Source: Bacteroidales bacterium
GTDB lineage: Bacteria; Bacteroidota; Bacteroidia; Bacteroidales; UBA12077
Direction of reading: 5' to 3'
NCBI GenBank assembly: GCA_013138975.1
Contig: WTBR01000009.1
Span: 1 to 64,000, forward strand
DNA: 64,000 bases
In this document: positions 19,172 through 28,566 of the stretch, piece by piece
How the letters are laid out: every line of letters starts with the position of its first letter
Position numbering within the stretch: the first letter of the stretch is position 1
Notes under the pieces: model-generated
What the model was told of the DNA's origin: nothing
What the model saw: only the letters and a program-made list of their open reading frames with translations
The model's database searches: none
Made by a program: the position numbers and the translations under genes

Positions 19172-19690
19172 ATGTCAGATTGTATTAATTCTAAAAGATG
19201 GTATGTTTTTTATACCTACCCTAAATTTGAAAGAAAAGTATATGAATATTTATTAAAGGATAATTATGAACCATTCTTACCTTTACATTGGGTCGTTAGA
19301 CAATGGAGCGATAGAAAGAAACGTTTAGAAGTTCCTTTATTTCCTAATTATATTTTTATTAAAATCGAACGCAATAAGATTTTTGAAGTTTTACAAACCC
19401 CAAAATTAATTAGTTGTGTAACTTTTAATAGAACACCCGCTTTCTTAAGACAAAAAGAAGTGGAAAGCATACAACAAATTGTTGAAAATGATTATCCATT
19501 TGAGGTTAGTCCCAATCTAAGTATTGGAGATTCTGTTGTTATAACGGGAGGGGCATTAACAGGAATGGAAGGTATTTTGGTTGAGGAGAGAGGTAATCAT
19601 AGATTTGCTTTAAAAATAGAATCTTTAAATCAGTCAGTAATAGTAAATATTCCATCTGATTGTATTGAGTTTGCAGAAGTTTGCGTTTAA
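19172..19690 (+). CDS. UpxY/LoaP-type NusG-paralog transcription antiterminator
   Basis: 172 aa. The N-terminal NGN domain (residues about 8-100) begins with KRWYVFYTYPKFERKVYEYL and includes PLFPNYIFIKI. The C-terminal KOW domain is at about 115-165 (IGDSVVITGGALTGMEGILVEE). This is the architecture of specialised NusG paralogs: UpxY switches on capsule operons in Bacteroides, LoaP polyketide operons in Firmicutes, and RfaH long virulence operons. They bind RNA polymerase at a leader element and let it read through terminators. Here the gene sits at the head of a plus-strand NRPS/PKS locus of more than 40 kb, so its likely job is processive expression of that locus. Two decayed copies of the same gene lie downstream (20639-20910 and 28168-28465). 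Confidence 0.9.
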   Translation: MSDCINSKRWYVFYTYPKFERKVYEYLLKDNYEPFLPLHWVVRQWSDRKKRLEVPLFPNYIFIKIERNKIFEVLQTPKLISCVTFNRTPAFLRQKEVESIQQIVENDYPFEVSPNLSIGDSVVITGGALTGMEGILVEERGNHRFALKIESLNQSVIVNIPSDCIEFAEVCV

Positions 19691-19858
19691 AAGTTGATTA
19701 TTGTGCTACAATAACTAAAGTTTAACAATTCTCAACATAATAAAATAACAAAACTAATTTTTATGAATAGGTGATTGTTCCGAACATGGAATTCCTTTTG
19801 TAAATGGTAGTACAAATATATTAGTGTTTTATACAAAAAGTTGATTGAGAATACAAAG

Positions 19859-19888
19859 CTTATATTAGGAACCCTTCAGGAATATAAG
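19859..19888 (+). other. Possible RNA hairpin downstream of upxY-like gene
   Basis: CTTATATT (19859-19866) pairs with AATATAAG (19881-19888) around a 14-nt loop that contains AGG and CCT and so could pair further. It lies 169 nt after the antiterminator stop codon, in the untranslated stretch leading to the first NRPS gene. No U-tract follows, so I read it as a leader-RNA hairpin or attenuator candidate rather than a terminator. Confidence 0.3.
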
Positions 19889-20039
19889 TTAAATGCAGGT
19901 GATGAGTAAGGTTTTAATTACAAAAGCCTCAAAATTTTTCTAAAAATCTTTCAGTAGAAAAGAAAGTTACTAACTTACTTTATGGAAGAACCATTTTTAT
20001 AGGAATCTAATTTGCACATTAGTAGGTAAAGGAATATTG

Positions 20040-20640
20040 ATAATTTAACCTTGCAAAACATATAATCTTTTATGTTTTGAAAAACGATATGACTTTCATT
20101 CGATAATTGTTAGAAACTAGTTGTAGAAATATAGTCTATTTTGTTTAGTTTTATTGCATTTCTATTTAAAAAACATATTTTAGTATCCGAATTTCATATT
20201 TTTTGTTAATTGAGCTTTAATGTGTGAGTTTCTATGGCGAAGCTGTAACTATATTTAGCATGTAAGTATCTTTTCTTAGACCATGATAAATTTTACAAGC
20301 CTTTAAAACAATTTACAAATAATAATAAAAAGATAAATTTCATAATCTAATACTTAATTAAAATTGTTCTGAATTTAAATAATTGATTTTATTCGATATT
20401 TCTATTTTGAGCTTTTTATAAAAAAAACTTATATTTTATATAATCTTCATGTTTATTTTCAGTTTTTGTCATATACAAAACATATATATATTAACCTTTA
20501 TCGACTATTTAATCATAAAGTAATTATTTAAAAAACATTGTAGTCGATTAACTGATTTTAACAATTACTAACTCTTATTAATTTTAACTTACAATTATTA
20601 AACTCCTATTTCTTAACTTATAGCCTAAATTATTATTTGG
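20040..20640 (+). repeat. Leader repeat copy 1, upstream of first NRPS gene
   Basis: Untranslated AT-rich DNA homologous to 27825-28190. Matching blocks can be aligned by eye in the same order: 20052-20090 with 27829-27866, 20132-20182 with 27880-27933, 20207-20245 with 27950-27987, and 20500-20640 with about 28018-28170. Copy 1 has about 240 extra bases between the third and fourth blocks. Both copies lead into a degraded upxY gene and then NRPS sequence, so leader + upxY + NRPS appears to be a duplicated unit. Long leaders of this type are where UpxY-class factors act, which makes this a candidate antitermination leader. Confidence 0.7.
20235..20241 (+). promoter_or_regulatory. GCGAAGC mini-hairpin element, leader copy 1
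   Basis: GCGAAGC is a known, extremely stable mini-hairpin sequence (two G-C pairs closing a GAA loop). It sits in the best-conserved block of the two leader copies, GTGAGTTT followed by TAT and then GCGAAGC. RfaH recognises a small hairpin in the non-template DNA strand of its ops element, so this could be the loading site of the UpxY-like protein. That role is inference from conservation and analogy only. Confidence 0.35.
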
Positions 20641-20910
20641 TATATCAGATTATAATAAATCGGTTGTTTTAAACGCTTATCCTAAGTTCGAAATAAAAAT
20701 TTATGAAAGCATATAAAAGCATATAAAAGGTTAATAATAAGAAATTTATACGCTTATACTGAGTAACTAAGCAGGAAAATGACAAAATGAAATTTTGTAT
20801 TAAAAATTGAATTGTCTAAACCATTTACAATAGCAATCTCCTTGATTTATTGCGCTTATATTGAGGTGAATACAATCTTGATATTTGCAAATATGATATC
20901 TTTTTTCTGA
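20639..20910 (+). pseudogene. Decayed upxY copy 1
   Basis: The sequence from 20639 follows the intact antiterminator gene from its start: ATCAGATTATAATAA against the gene's TCAGATTGTATTAA. A stretch follows that still reads A-Y-P-K-F-E-I-K-I-Y-E, matching T-Y-P-K-F-E-R-K-V-Y-E of the intact protein. Several stops and indels then destroy the frame. Weaker similarity continues to about 20910, just before the first NRPS gene. There is no usable start codon. Confidence 0.65.
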
Positions 20911-21019
20911 TTAATAAGAAGAAAGATAAAAAAATGTATTGATAGCTTCCATTTTTAAATTATCAATGAAAATGGTTGGTTTTGTGTTTACTTTTCTAAT
21001 TAAAAAACTTTAATAACCA

Positions 21020-24000
21020 ATGATTCTTAATAAAACATTACAAGCTTTATTTTTGAAATTGAGCAACTGTTCTAAAAAAGGTGTCACTTTTATTAATACA
21101 AGTGATAAGGATACCTATATTTCTTATGAGGATATTATTAATCGCTCATTACGAATTTTAGGTTCATTACAAGAAAAAGGTGTCGAAGAAGGTGACGAAT
21201 TAGTTTTTCAGATTCAGGAATCTCAACTTTTTCTTGAAACTTTTTGGGCTTGTATTTTGGGTAAAATAATACCTGTACCTGTAAATTTTGCAGTTACGAA
21301 TGACCTTAAGAATAAATTAGGTAAAATTTTCGAAGTATTAAATTCCCCATATTTAATAACAACAAATGATAATTATAAAAAGAATCTTTCTCTTGATTGC
21401 GAATTATCAAAAGTATTGAATAATCGTGTGTTGTTAACAGATGATCTTTTAACTAACCATACTGGAGACGTTAAAGAAGCATCTGTTGATGATATTGCTT
21501 ATATTCAATTCTCTTCTGGTTCAACAGGTAATCCTAAGGGGGTTGTTTTAACACATAAAAATTTAATTGCAAATATTGATTCAATTCATGCTGGAATTGA
21601 TAGTCCTGAAGGAGGTGATTCTTTTTATAGTTGGATGCCACTAACTCATGATATGGGTTTAATAGGGTTTCATTTAACGCCATTAGTAAAGGGGTGGAAT
21701 CATTATATTATGCCTACAGAATTATTTATGCGAAATCCATCACTTTGGTTAAGAAAAATTTCAGAATATAAAATAACATTTACATCTTCTCCAAACTTTG
21801 GATATCAATATGTATTAAAACATTTTAGACCTGAAAAGAACCAAGATATTGATTTATCGAGTTTGAGAATAATTGTTAATGGTGCAGAACCTATATCACT
21901 GGAAGTTTGTAATAAGTTTTTAGAATATTTTAAAGATTATGGTTTAAGTAAAACTTCTATTTTCCCTGTATATGGATTAGCAGAGGCAAGTTTAGCAGTG
22001 TCATTTTCTAAACCAGATGAGGAAATATATTCAATTAAATTAAATCGAAACAGATTAAATATTGGTGATGAAATAGAAGAGATATCGGGAAATGATTCAT
22101 ATATTGAATTTGTAGGTGTTGGTGAGCAAATAAAAAATTCATTTGTTCGTATAGTTGACAATTTTGGCAATTCATTAGATAATAACTTCGTTGGTAAAAT
22201 ACAGATCAGTGGTGATAATGTAACATCCGAGTACTACAATAATAAAAAAGCAACATCAAGTTTAATTTCAAATGATGGTTGGCTTAATACCGGAGATTTA
22301 GGATTTAAAGACAAAAACGAAAATCTTTATATAGTTGGAAGGGATAAAGACATAATTTTTGTTAATGGGAGTAATTTTTATTCACATGACATAGAGAGAA
22401 TAGCAGAAAAGGTGCAAAATATTGAACTTGGGAAAATTGTAATTGTCGCTGATTTTAATTCAAATTTATCTAGAGATGAGATTATTGCGTTTATCTTATT
22501 TAGAGGTAAATTAGAAAAGTTCTTACCTATAAAAGTAGCTTGTCAAAAAATAATAAGTACAGAAATAGGTATAAATCTTGATCACATTGTTCCGGTGAAG
22601 AATATTCCTAAAACAACTAGTGGAAAAGTACAGCGTTATAAATTATTAACAGAATATTTAAACGGAAAACATAAAGAAATCCTTGAAAGCATTGAAGCTA
22701 TAGAGGAGAAGATGAAATCTGAAGATAAAAAACTACCTCAAAATAATTTGGAAGAAAAGATTCTTAAAATTTGGCAAAATATCTTAAATATAAAGGATAT
22801 TGGAACAGATGAGGACTTTTTTATATTGGGTGGAGATTCTTTAAAGGCTGGTCAAATGGTGATGCACATTCAAGAGGAGCTTTATTTAGATATTTCAATT
22901 GAAAACTTATATAATTGCCGGACTATTATTGAATTAGCTAAACGACCTGTAGAAAAGTCAAGGAATTATAATTTAATAGATAAACCCAGGGAGAGTAAGT
23001 TTGGACTTTCGCATGCACAAAACAGGATATTTTATTACACACAGATAAATAAAGATTCTATAGCTTATAATGTTCCACAAGCATTTATTATTGAAGCTGA
23101 AGTTGATGTAGATAAATTTAAACAAGCTTTTATAGATATTGTAAAAAGACATGATGTTTTAAGAACTACATTTCATATTAAGGAAGGGAAGCCTTATCAA
23201 GAAGTACATAAGGAAGCATTAATTTCCATTAATGAGATGCATTTTGAAATAGGTACTCCGCTTGAAGAACAGTTAGAAAAGCTCATATTACCCTTCAATT
23301 TAGAAGAGTTACCTTTGATTCGTGTAAGTTATGGCTTATTACAATCTAAAAAGATGTTATTATTTGTTGATGTTCATCATATTGTAGTAGATGGATCTTC
23401 AGTTATAAATATTATTAAGGAGTTCTTTAGAACCTATATAGGTGAGGAATTAATAAATTCAAATCAATATATTGATCATGTATTATGGGAACAACAGGTT
23501 TCTAAATCTAATAAATATGAAAATGCAAAAAAATACTGGGAAAATCAGTTTAATGACAGCATTACTCAATTAAACTTACCATACGATTTTTCAGAGTTAA
23601 AAAGATCGCCGGAAGGAGCTCGATATTACGGAACCATTGACAAGAATTTAAATCAAGAATTACAAAAATATTCAAATAAAACGCAAATTTCGAAATCTGC
23701 AATATTATTAGCTTCATTTTCTATTTTACTTAATAAGCTGTCAAATCAGGATGATATTGTAATTGGTATTGCAGAGGCTGGACGAAATCATTCTAAGTTT
23801 CAAGATTTGGTTGGAATGTTTGTTAATAGTCTGGCATTTAGATGTAGGTTGGATGGAGAAAAAAATATTGCAGAATATTTGAAAAGTACTCACAAACAGT
23901 TTGTTAAATCATTGGACAATAAGCTTTATACTTACAATGAACTCGTGAATTCATTAGATGTTAGTAGTATAAATGGAAGAAATCCTTTGTTTGATACAAT

Positions 24001-27000
24001 GTTTGTGTATCATAATATGGAAATTCCGGAATTGTTGGCAAATGATTTTAAAATATCTCATTTTCCTTTTGATCCAAAATTTTCAAAATTTGATCTTTCG
24101 TTAGAAATATTTGAAGGAGAGAGTTTAAATTACAATATTGAATATTCTACTTCATTATTTAAGAAGGAATCAATTTCAAGATATGCTGAGTATTATGAAA
24201 TGATATTAAAATCAATTATTCGTAATGACAGTATTAATATTAAAGATATTAGTGTTTTATCAGAGCAAGAAACGAAAAATCTAGTTGCAGATTTTAATCA
24301 AACTGATCTTGAATGTCCAAATTCCTTAATATATGATCTAATTGATAAGATTGCAATTGAATCACCCGAATTGCAGGCACTTTACTGTAATGGAGAGATG
24401 TTAACTTATGAAGATCTTAAACAACGAACAGATGCAATAGCTGAAATTTTAATTCACAAAGGAGCTAAAGTTGAAGATTTTATTGCCATTATTGGAGATA
24501 AATCTGTTGAGTTTGTTATTTCTGTTTTAGGTATTCTTAAAGCAGGTTGTGCCTTTGTTCCTATTGATATTAATTATCCTGAATCTAGAAGGGAATATAT
24601 TTTAAATGACTGTAAACCACGATTTATTTTAACAACCAAAGCAATTTTAGATTCCGATAATGAATTAATTTCAAATTTTAAATCTGAAAATATTATACAG
24701 GTTGATAATCTCGATATTCAAGAGATATTGACAAAAAAGGAAATAATAAAACCAAGTGGAGACAATCTTGCTTATATGATTTATACCTCTGGAACTTCTG
24801 GTAAACCTAAAGGTGCAATGATTGAGCATAGGAATTTATTAAATTATATTTGGTGGGCACAAAGTGTTTATGTAAGAGGAGACAAAGTTAGCTTTCCTTT
24901 ATTTACTTCAGTGGCATTCGATTTAACAATAACCTCTATTTTCATACCTTTAGTTACAGGAAATACATTATACATATATCCTGAAGATAGTAATGATATA
25001 TTGATAGAAAAGGTATTAAATGACGATAAGGTAGGGGTGGTAAAATTAACTCCTTCGCATTTAAAAATAATTAAAGATGATCATAAAATTACACCTGGTA
25101 ATATAAATAACCTTAAGCGATTAATTGTTGGAGGTGAGGACTTAAGCTCTGAATTAGCACAGTCTATTTCTTCAATGTTTGCTAATAAAATAGAAATATT
25201 TAACGAATATGGACCAACAGAAACGACTGTTGGATGTATGATCTATAAATATGATTATATAAAAAAATATAAGAAATCAGTACCGATTGGAAAGCCTGCG
25301 GGAAATGTTGAAATATATGTTTTAGATAAATATTTAAATCCCGTTCCACAGGGAGTAATTGGCGAAATTTATATAGGAGGGAAAGGAGTCTGCAGAGGAT
25401 ACCATAATAAGGAAGAATTAACAAACGAAAAATTTATTACGAGAAAAGAAATTTCGGATAGTAAACTTTATAGAAGTGGTGATTTAGGAAGATTTAATGA
25501 GGAATATGATATAGAATTTTTAGGAAGAATAGATCAGCAGGTAAAGATAAATGGATATAGAATAGAGTTGGATGAAATAGAACTTTGTTTGAAAGAATTT
25601 GAGGGAGTTACAAATGCTTCAGTTATTGTTTTAGATAGGAATGGATCATCAATATTGAGTGCTTTTTATACTGCAAAGCAGTTAGTAAATGAATTGGATG
25701 TTCGCCTTTTTATGCAAAAGCATTTGCCACACTATATGGTGCCAACAATAATCAATAATATTGATAAAATTCCGCTAACTAAAAATGGGAAGGTTGATAA
25801 TGTAGCTTTACAAAAACTTAGTATATCTGAGAATAAAGCGGAATCCAAATTAGCAGAAACCGAAATTCAAGAAATACTTGTTGAGATATTTCAAGATGTT
25901 CTTAATGCGGATACCATAGGTATTGAAGATAACTTTTTTGAATTAGGAGGTGATTCGATTAAAGCTGTTCAAATAACATCTCGCTTATATGATAAAGGGA
26001 TTTCACTAAACGTAAAAGAGATATTAACACATCAAACTATATCTCAGATTAGTCAGTATGCAGAATCATCAGAAAAAGAATATGATCAGGGAATAGTTGC
26101 CGGAGATAAGGAATTAAGCCCAATTGAAAAATGGTTTTTTGAACAGGAATTTGAGAATCCACATTATTTCAACCAATCAGTATTGTTAGAGTTTAAGAAA
26201 AATATTGATAAGAACATACTTGAACAAGTTTTTAAAAAGCTTATAGAACATCACGATGGATTAAGATTAAATTATAATCTGGATAAGAAATGCATGTTTT
26301 ATAATAATGAATATTTAAATAGACCATTTGAAATTGAAGTATTTGAAATAGATGATAAAAATACACTTGAATCTATAGGGATTAAAGCCAAATCTTCATT
26401 TGATATATTAAAAACCTTATTAATAAAAGCCGTTATTATTCAAGAAGAAAATAATAATGACAAATTGTTAATTACTGCTCATCATACAGTAATTGATGGT
26501 GTTTCATGGAGAATAATATTAGAGGATTTGTATAATTTATATAAATCACTAGAAGATGGAATAAATGTCGATTTACCAAAGAAAACGGGAAATCTTATTG
26601 ATTGGCAAAATACCTTAAATGAATACTCTGCTTCGGATGAATTAAAAGCTCAGACTCATTATTGGAATGAAAATGATGGAGAGGAATTACTTCTAAAGAA
26701 AAAAATAGATACTCACAATACAGTTACAAGTAATTTAGGACGATCATCATTTAAGCTTGATAAAATAACAACAGAATATTTATTGGGAGAAGCTAATAAA
26801 GTATATAATACAGATATTCAAATACTGTTATTGACATCATTAGTAAATGCAATAAATGAGAATACAGAGAATAATAATTTGGTTTTAGAATTAGAAAATC
26901 ATGGTCGTATTGTTGAGAATTTAGATGTTTCAAGAACGACAGGTTGGTTTACTGCAATGTACCCTGTTCATTTAGAAATAGGAATTTTAGATATTGATTC

Positions 27001-27454
27001 CATATTAAAAGAAGTAAAAGAAAAAGTTAAAAAAGTTCCTGATAATGGTGTTGGGTATGGTGTTTTAAGGTATTTAAACCAAGAGGAAAATAAGTCAGAA
27101 AAGAGGAAGAGTGAAATTAGATTTAATTATCTTGGACAGTTTGGAGAAGAATTATCAAATAGTTTATTTTCTTATTCTAATGAATATTCAGGAGTTGAAA
27201 TTTCGGAGAATAATCAATTAACAGCGAAGCTCGAAGTAAATTGTTTAATAATAAATGGAGAGCTGAAGGTGGATCTTAATTATTGCAACATTACATTTAA
27301 TGAGCATGATATTATTGCATTGAAGGAAGGGTTTAACGAGCATATTAATAGTCTTATAAATCATTTAAAAAATAAAGACGATATTCATTTTACACCTTCC
27401 GATTTTGATGGGGTTGCACTTGATGAAGGGGATTTGGATATTTTATTTGGTTAA
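21020..27454 (+). CDS. NRPS loading protein: FAAL-ACP-C-A(Asn)-PCP-E
   Basis: 2144 aa initiation protein. Residues 1-560 are a fatty acyl-AMP ligase (IQFSSGSTGNPKGVVLTH; SWMPLTHDMGL), which activates a fatty acid. A carrier domain follows at about 577-645 (GGDSLKA). A condensation domain at about 657-1085 has HHIVVDG. An adenylation domain at about 1091-1595 (YTSGTSGKPKG) has an eye-read specificity code DLTKIGEVG, close to the asparagine code. A carrier domain (GGDSIKA) is at about 1612-1683. The epimerization domain at about 1698-2128 has an intact HHTVIDGVSW starting at His1821. The expected intermediate is an N-acyl-D-asparaginyl thioester. The protein ends in an acidic tail, EGDLDILFG, probably a docking element. 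It is the first enzyme of the line, downstream of leader copy 1. Confidence 0.93.
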   Translation: MILNKTLQALFLKLSNCSKKGVTFINTSDKDTYISYEDIINRSLRILGSLQEKGVEEGDELVFQIQESQLFLETFWACILGKIIPVPVNFAVTNDLKNKLGKIFEVLNSPYLITTNDNYKKNLSLDCELSKVLNNRVLLTDDLLTNHTGDVKEASVDDIAYIQFSSGSTGNPKGVVLTHKNLIANIDSIHAGIDSPEGGDSFYSWMPLTHDMGLIGFHLTPLVKGWNHYIMPTELFMRNPSLWLRKISEYKITFTSSPNFGYQYVLKHFRPEKNQDIDLSSLRIIVNGAEPISLEVCNKFLEYFKDYGLSKTSIFPVYGLAEASLAVSFSKPDEEIYSIKLNRNRLNIGDEIEEISGNDSYIEFVGVGEQIKNSFVRIVDNFGNSLDNNFVGKIQISGDNVTSEYYNNKKATSSLISNDGWLNTGDLGFKDKNENLYIVGRDKDIIFVNGSNFYSHDIERIAEKVQNIELGKIVIVADFNSNLSRDEIIAFILFRGKLEKFLPIKVACQKIISTEIGINLDHIVPVKNIPKTTSGKVQRYKLLTEYLNGKHKEILESIEAIEEKMKSEDKKLPQNNLEEKILKIWQNILNIKDIGTDEDFFILGGDSLKAGQMVMHIQEELYLDISIENLYNCRTIIELAKRPVEKSRNYNLIDKPRESKFGLSHAQNRIFYYTQINKDSIAYNVPQAFIIEAEVDVDKFKQAFIDIVKRHDVLRTTFHIKEGKPYQEVHKEALISINEMHFEIGTPLEEQLEKLILPFNLEELPLIRVSYGLLQSKKMLLFVDVHHIVVDGSSVINIIKEFFRTYIGEELINSNQYIDHVLWEQQVSKSNKYENAKKYWENQFNDSITQLNLPYDFSELKRSPEGARYYGTIDKNLNQELQKYSNKTQISKSAILLASFSILLNKLSNQDDIVIGIAEAGRNHSKFQDLVGMFVNSLAFRCRLDGEKNIAEYLKSTHKQFVKSLDNKLYTYNELVNSLDVSSINGRNPLFDTMFVYHNMEIPELLANDFKISHFPFDPKFSKFDLSLEIFEGESLNYNIEYSTSLFKKESISRYAEYYEMILKSIIRNDSINIKDISVLSEQETKNLVADFNQTDLECPNSLIYDLIDKIAIESPELQALYCNGEMLTYEDLKQRTDAIAEILIHKGAKVEDFIAIIGDKSVEFVISVLGILKAGCAFVPIDINYPESRREYILNDCKPRFILTTKAILDSDNELISNFKSENIIQVDNLDIQEILTKKEIIKPSGDNLAYMIYTSGTSGKPKGAMIEHRNLLNYIWWAQSVYVRGDKVSFPLFTSVAFDLTITSIFIPLVTGNTLYIYPEDSNDILIEKVLNDDKVGVVKLTPSHLKIIKDDHKITPGNINNLKRLIVGGEDLSSELAQSISSMFANKIEIFNEYGPTETTVGCMIYKYDYIKKYKKSVPIGKPAGNVEIYVLDKYLNPVPQGVIGEIYIGGKGVCRGYHNKEELTNEKFITRKEISDSKLYRSGDLGRFNEEYDIEFLGRIDQQVKINGYRIELDEIELCLKEFEGVTNASVIVLDRNGSSILSAFYTAKQLVNELDVRLFMQKHLPHYMVPTIINNIDKIPLTKNGKVDNVALQKLSISENKAESKLAETEIQEILVEIFQDVLNADTIGIEDNFFELGGDSIKAVQITSRLYDKGISLNVKEILTHQTISQISQYAESSEKEYDQGIVAGDKELSPIEKWFFEQEFENPHYFNQSVLLEFKKNIDKNILEQVFKKLIEHHDGLRLNYNLDKKCMFYNNEYLNRPFEIEVFEIDDKNTLESIGIKAKSSFDILKTLLIKAVIIQEENNNDKLLITAHHTVIDGVSWRIILEDLYNLYKSLEDGINVDLPKKTGNLIDWQNTLNEYSASDELKAQTHYWNENDGEELLLKKKIDTHNTVTSNLGRSSFKLDKITTEYLLGEANKVYNTDIQILLLTSLVNAINENTENNNLVLELENHGRIVENLDVSRTTGWFTAMYPVHLEIGILDIDSILKEVKEKVKKVPDNGVGYGVLRYLNQEENKSEKRKSEIRFNYLGQFGEELSNSLFSYSNEYSGVEISENNQLTAKLEVNCLIINGELKVDLNYCNITFNEHDIIALKEGFNEHINSLINHLKNKDDIHFTPSDFDGVALDEGDLDILFG

Positions 27455-27824
27455 AATAACACTGGCATACAAACTCCCTATGTCTCGTCCTGAAAAGTAT
27501 TACAAGAATTCATTATTAAAATTCAATTAAATATTGCTTATATACTTCGCTCAATCACTCTATTAACGAGTATACTTTCCTATAAATAGAATAGCGTTTT
27601 AAACGCTTTTGAAATATTATACGTCAAGCATAAAGAGTGAATCTGTAGTTAATTTCCTTATGCATTTTTATAGAAAGTAAAGATCATTAGTACTATAAAT
27701 TATCTAAAATTTTACGTACTTGACTATACTTGAAAAATATAAAAGTAAATTATGATATAATTTTCGATTGGTTTTAAGTTGTAGAATATTAGACATATGA
27801 AATAAAACGCAAATTATCTCATGT
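27455..27824. other. Intergenic DNA after the first NRPS gene
   Basis: No gene recognised. It contains a short palindrome at 27593-27607 (AGCGTTT-T-AAACGCT) followed by TTTG, which could act as a weak intrinsic terminator after the first NRPS gene, though the loop is very small. The rest is AT-rich and leads into leader copy 2. Confidence 0.5.
27593..27611 (+). terminator. Weak candidate terminator hairpin
   Basis: A 7-bp palindrome AGCGTTT/AAACGCT is followed by three further T residues, 139 nt after the NRPS stop codon. Only two or three G-C pairs and a minimal loop are present, so efficiency would be low. An antiterminator-controlled operon would be expected to contain such sites. Confidence 0.3.
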
Positions 27825-28190
27825 TTTAAAACATACAATCTTTTGTTTGTTGAAAAAAAATATGATAATCAGTTTGTAATAGTTTATTTTGTTTGTTTTT
27901 ATTGTATTTCTATTAAAAATGCATATTTTAGTGTATATATTATAAAACTGTAAATTAAACTTATTTTGTGAGTTTTTATAGCGAAGCTTTTACGAAATTG
28001 TCATTTAAGCTTATTGTTAACCTTTGTAATATTTAATCATAAAGTATTTATTTAAAGAATAGTAATGTGGTTGGTAATTTGATTTTAACAGTTGCTAATA
28101 CTTTTTTAATATTAAACTACTTTCATTGATCCCTATTTCCTGACTTAATCCTTATAATTTATTAGTTGGTGTATTTGATTTCAAAACATA
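27825..28190 (+). repeat. Leader repeat copy 2
   Basis: Second, shorter copy of the leader at 20040-20640. The blocks are collinear, including AAACATACAATCTTTTGT, a run ending GCATATTTTAGT, GTGAGTTTTTATAGCGAAGC, and the terminal TTTAATCATAAAGTA block. It lacks about 240 bases present in copy 1 between the mini-hairpin block and the terminal block. It is followed by a decayed upxY copy and the last codons of an otherwise lost NRPS gene. Confidence 0.7.
27981..27987 (+). promoter_or_regulatory. GCGAAGC mini-hairpin element, leader copy 2
   Basis: The same seven bases as at 20235-20241, in the same context (GTGAGTTTTTATA before, TTTTAC after). It is retained although the flanking leader has diverged considerably. 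Its role as a recruitment site for the antiterminator is a hypothesis. Confidence 0.35.
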
Positions 28191-28465
28191 TTTTTTATAA
28201 ATTTCTGGATAGTAGAATTAATTGAGTAGAATTAATTCTACTATTACTCATACAATGTGTAATTTGACAATGATGAGATTGGAAGAATCGTTTAGATATG
28301 ACTTATCTTTTATATATTTCTTAACGATCGAATGCAATAAGGTTATAGTAGTTTTACAAACTTCAAAAAACTATTAATGTCACTTTTTATTAACACTTAC
28401 TTTCTTTAAAAATAAGGAAATCTAAAGAATAAAAAAATCTGAGAAACGTAATTCCTTATTTGGTA
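28168..28465 (+). pseudogene. Decayed upxY copy 2
   Basis: Several blocks match the intact antiterminator gene in order: GACAATG..GAG..GAAGAA.CGTTTAGA against 19299-19332, ATCGAATGCAATAAGGTT then GTTTTACAAAC against 19364-19398, and a distal block around AACGTAATTCCTTATTT against 19487-19503. Frame is lost through indels and stops. A local rearrangement near 28211-28245 contains a direct repeat and an 18-bp perfect palindrome (28225-28242). There is no coding potential. Confidence 0.65.
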
Positions 28466-28471
28466 ATTGAT

Positions 28472-28543
28472 AGTGATATTCATAATACTCCTTTTGATTT
28501 TCAATATTTGAAATTTGAAGATTTTGATATTTTATTTAATTAG
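28472..28543 (+). pseudogene. Remnant C-terminus of a lost NRPS gene
   Basis: Twenty-three codons plus a stop read SDIHNTPFDF...FEDFDILFN, closely matching the last residues of the first NRPS protein (DDIHFTPSDFDG...GDLDILFG). The match is directly joined to the decayed upxY copy 2. I infer that an NRPS gene ending in an epimerization domain once occupied this position and was deleted, leaving only its docking tail. The frame has no start codon. Confidence 0.65.
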
Positions 28544-28566
28544 TATTTATTATAAAATTTATTAAA

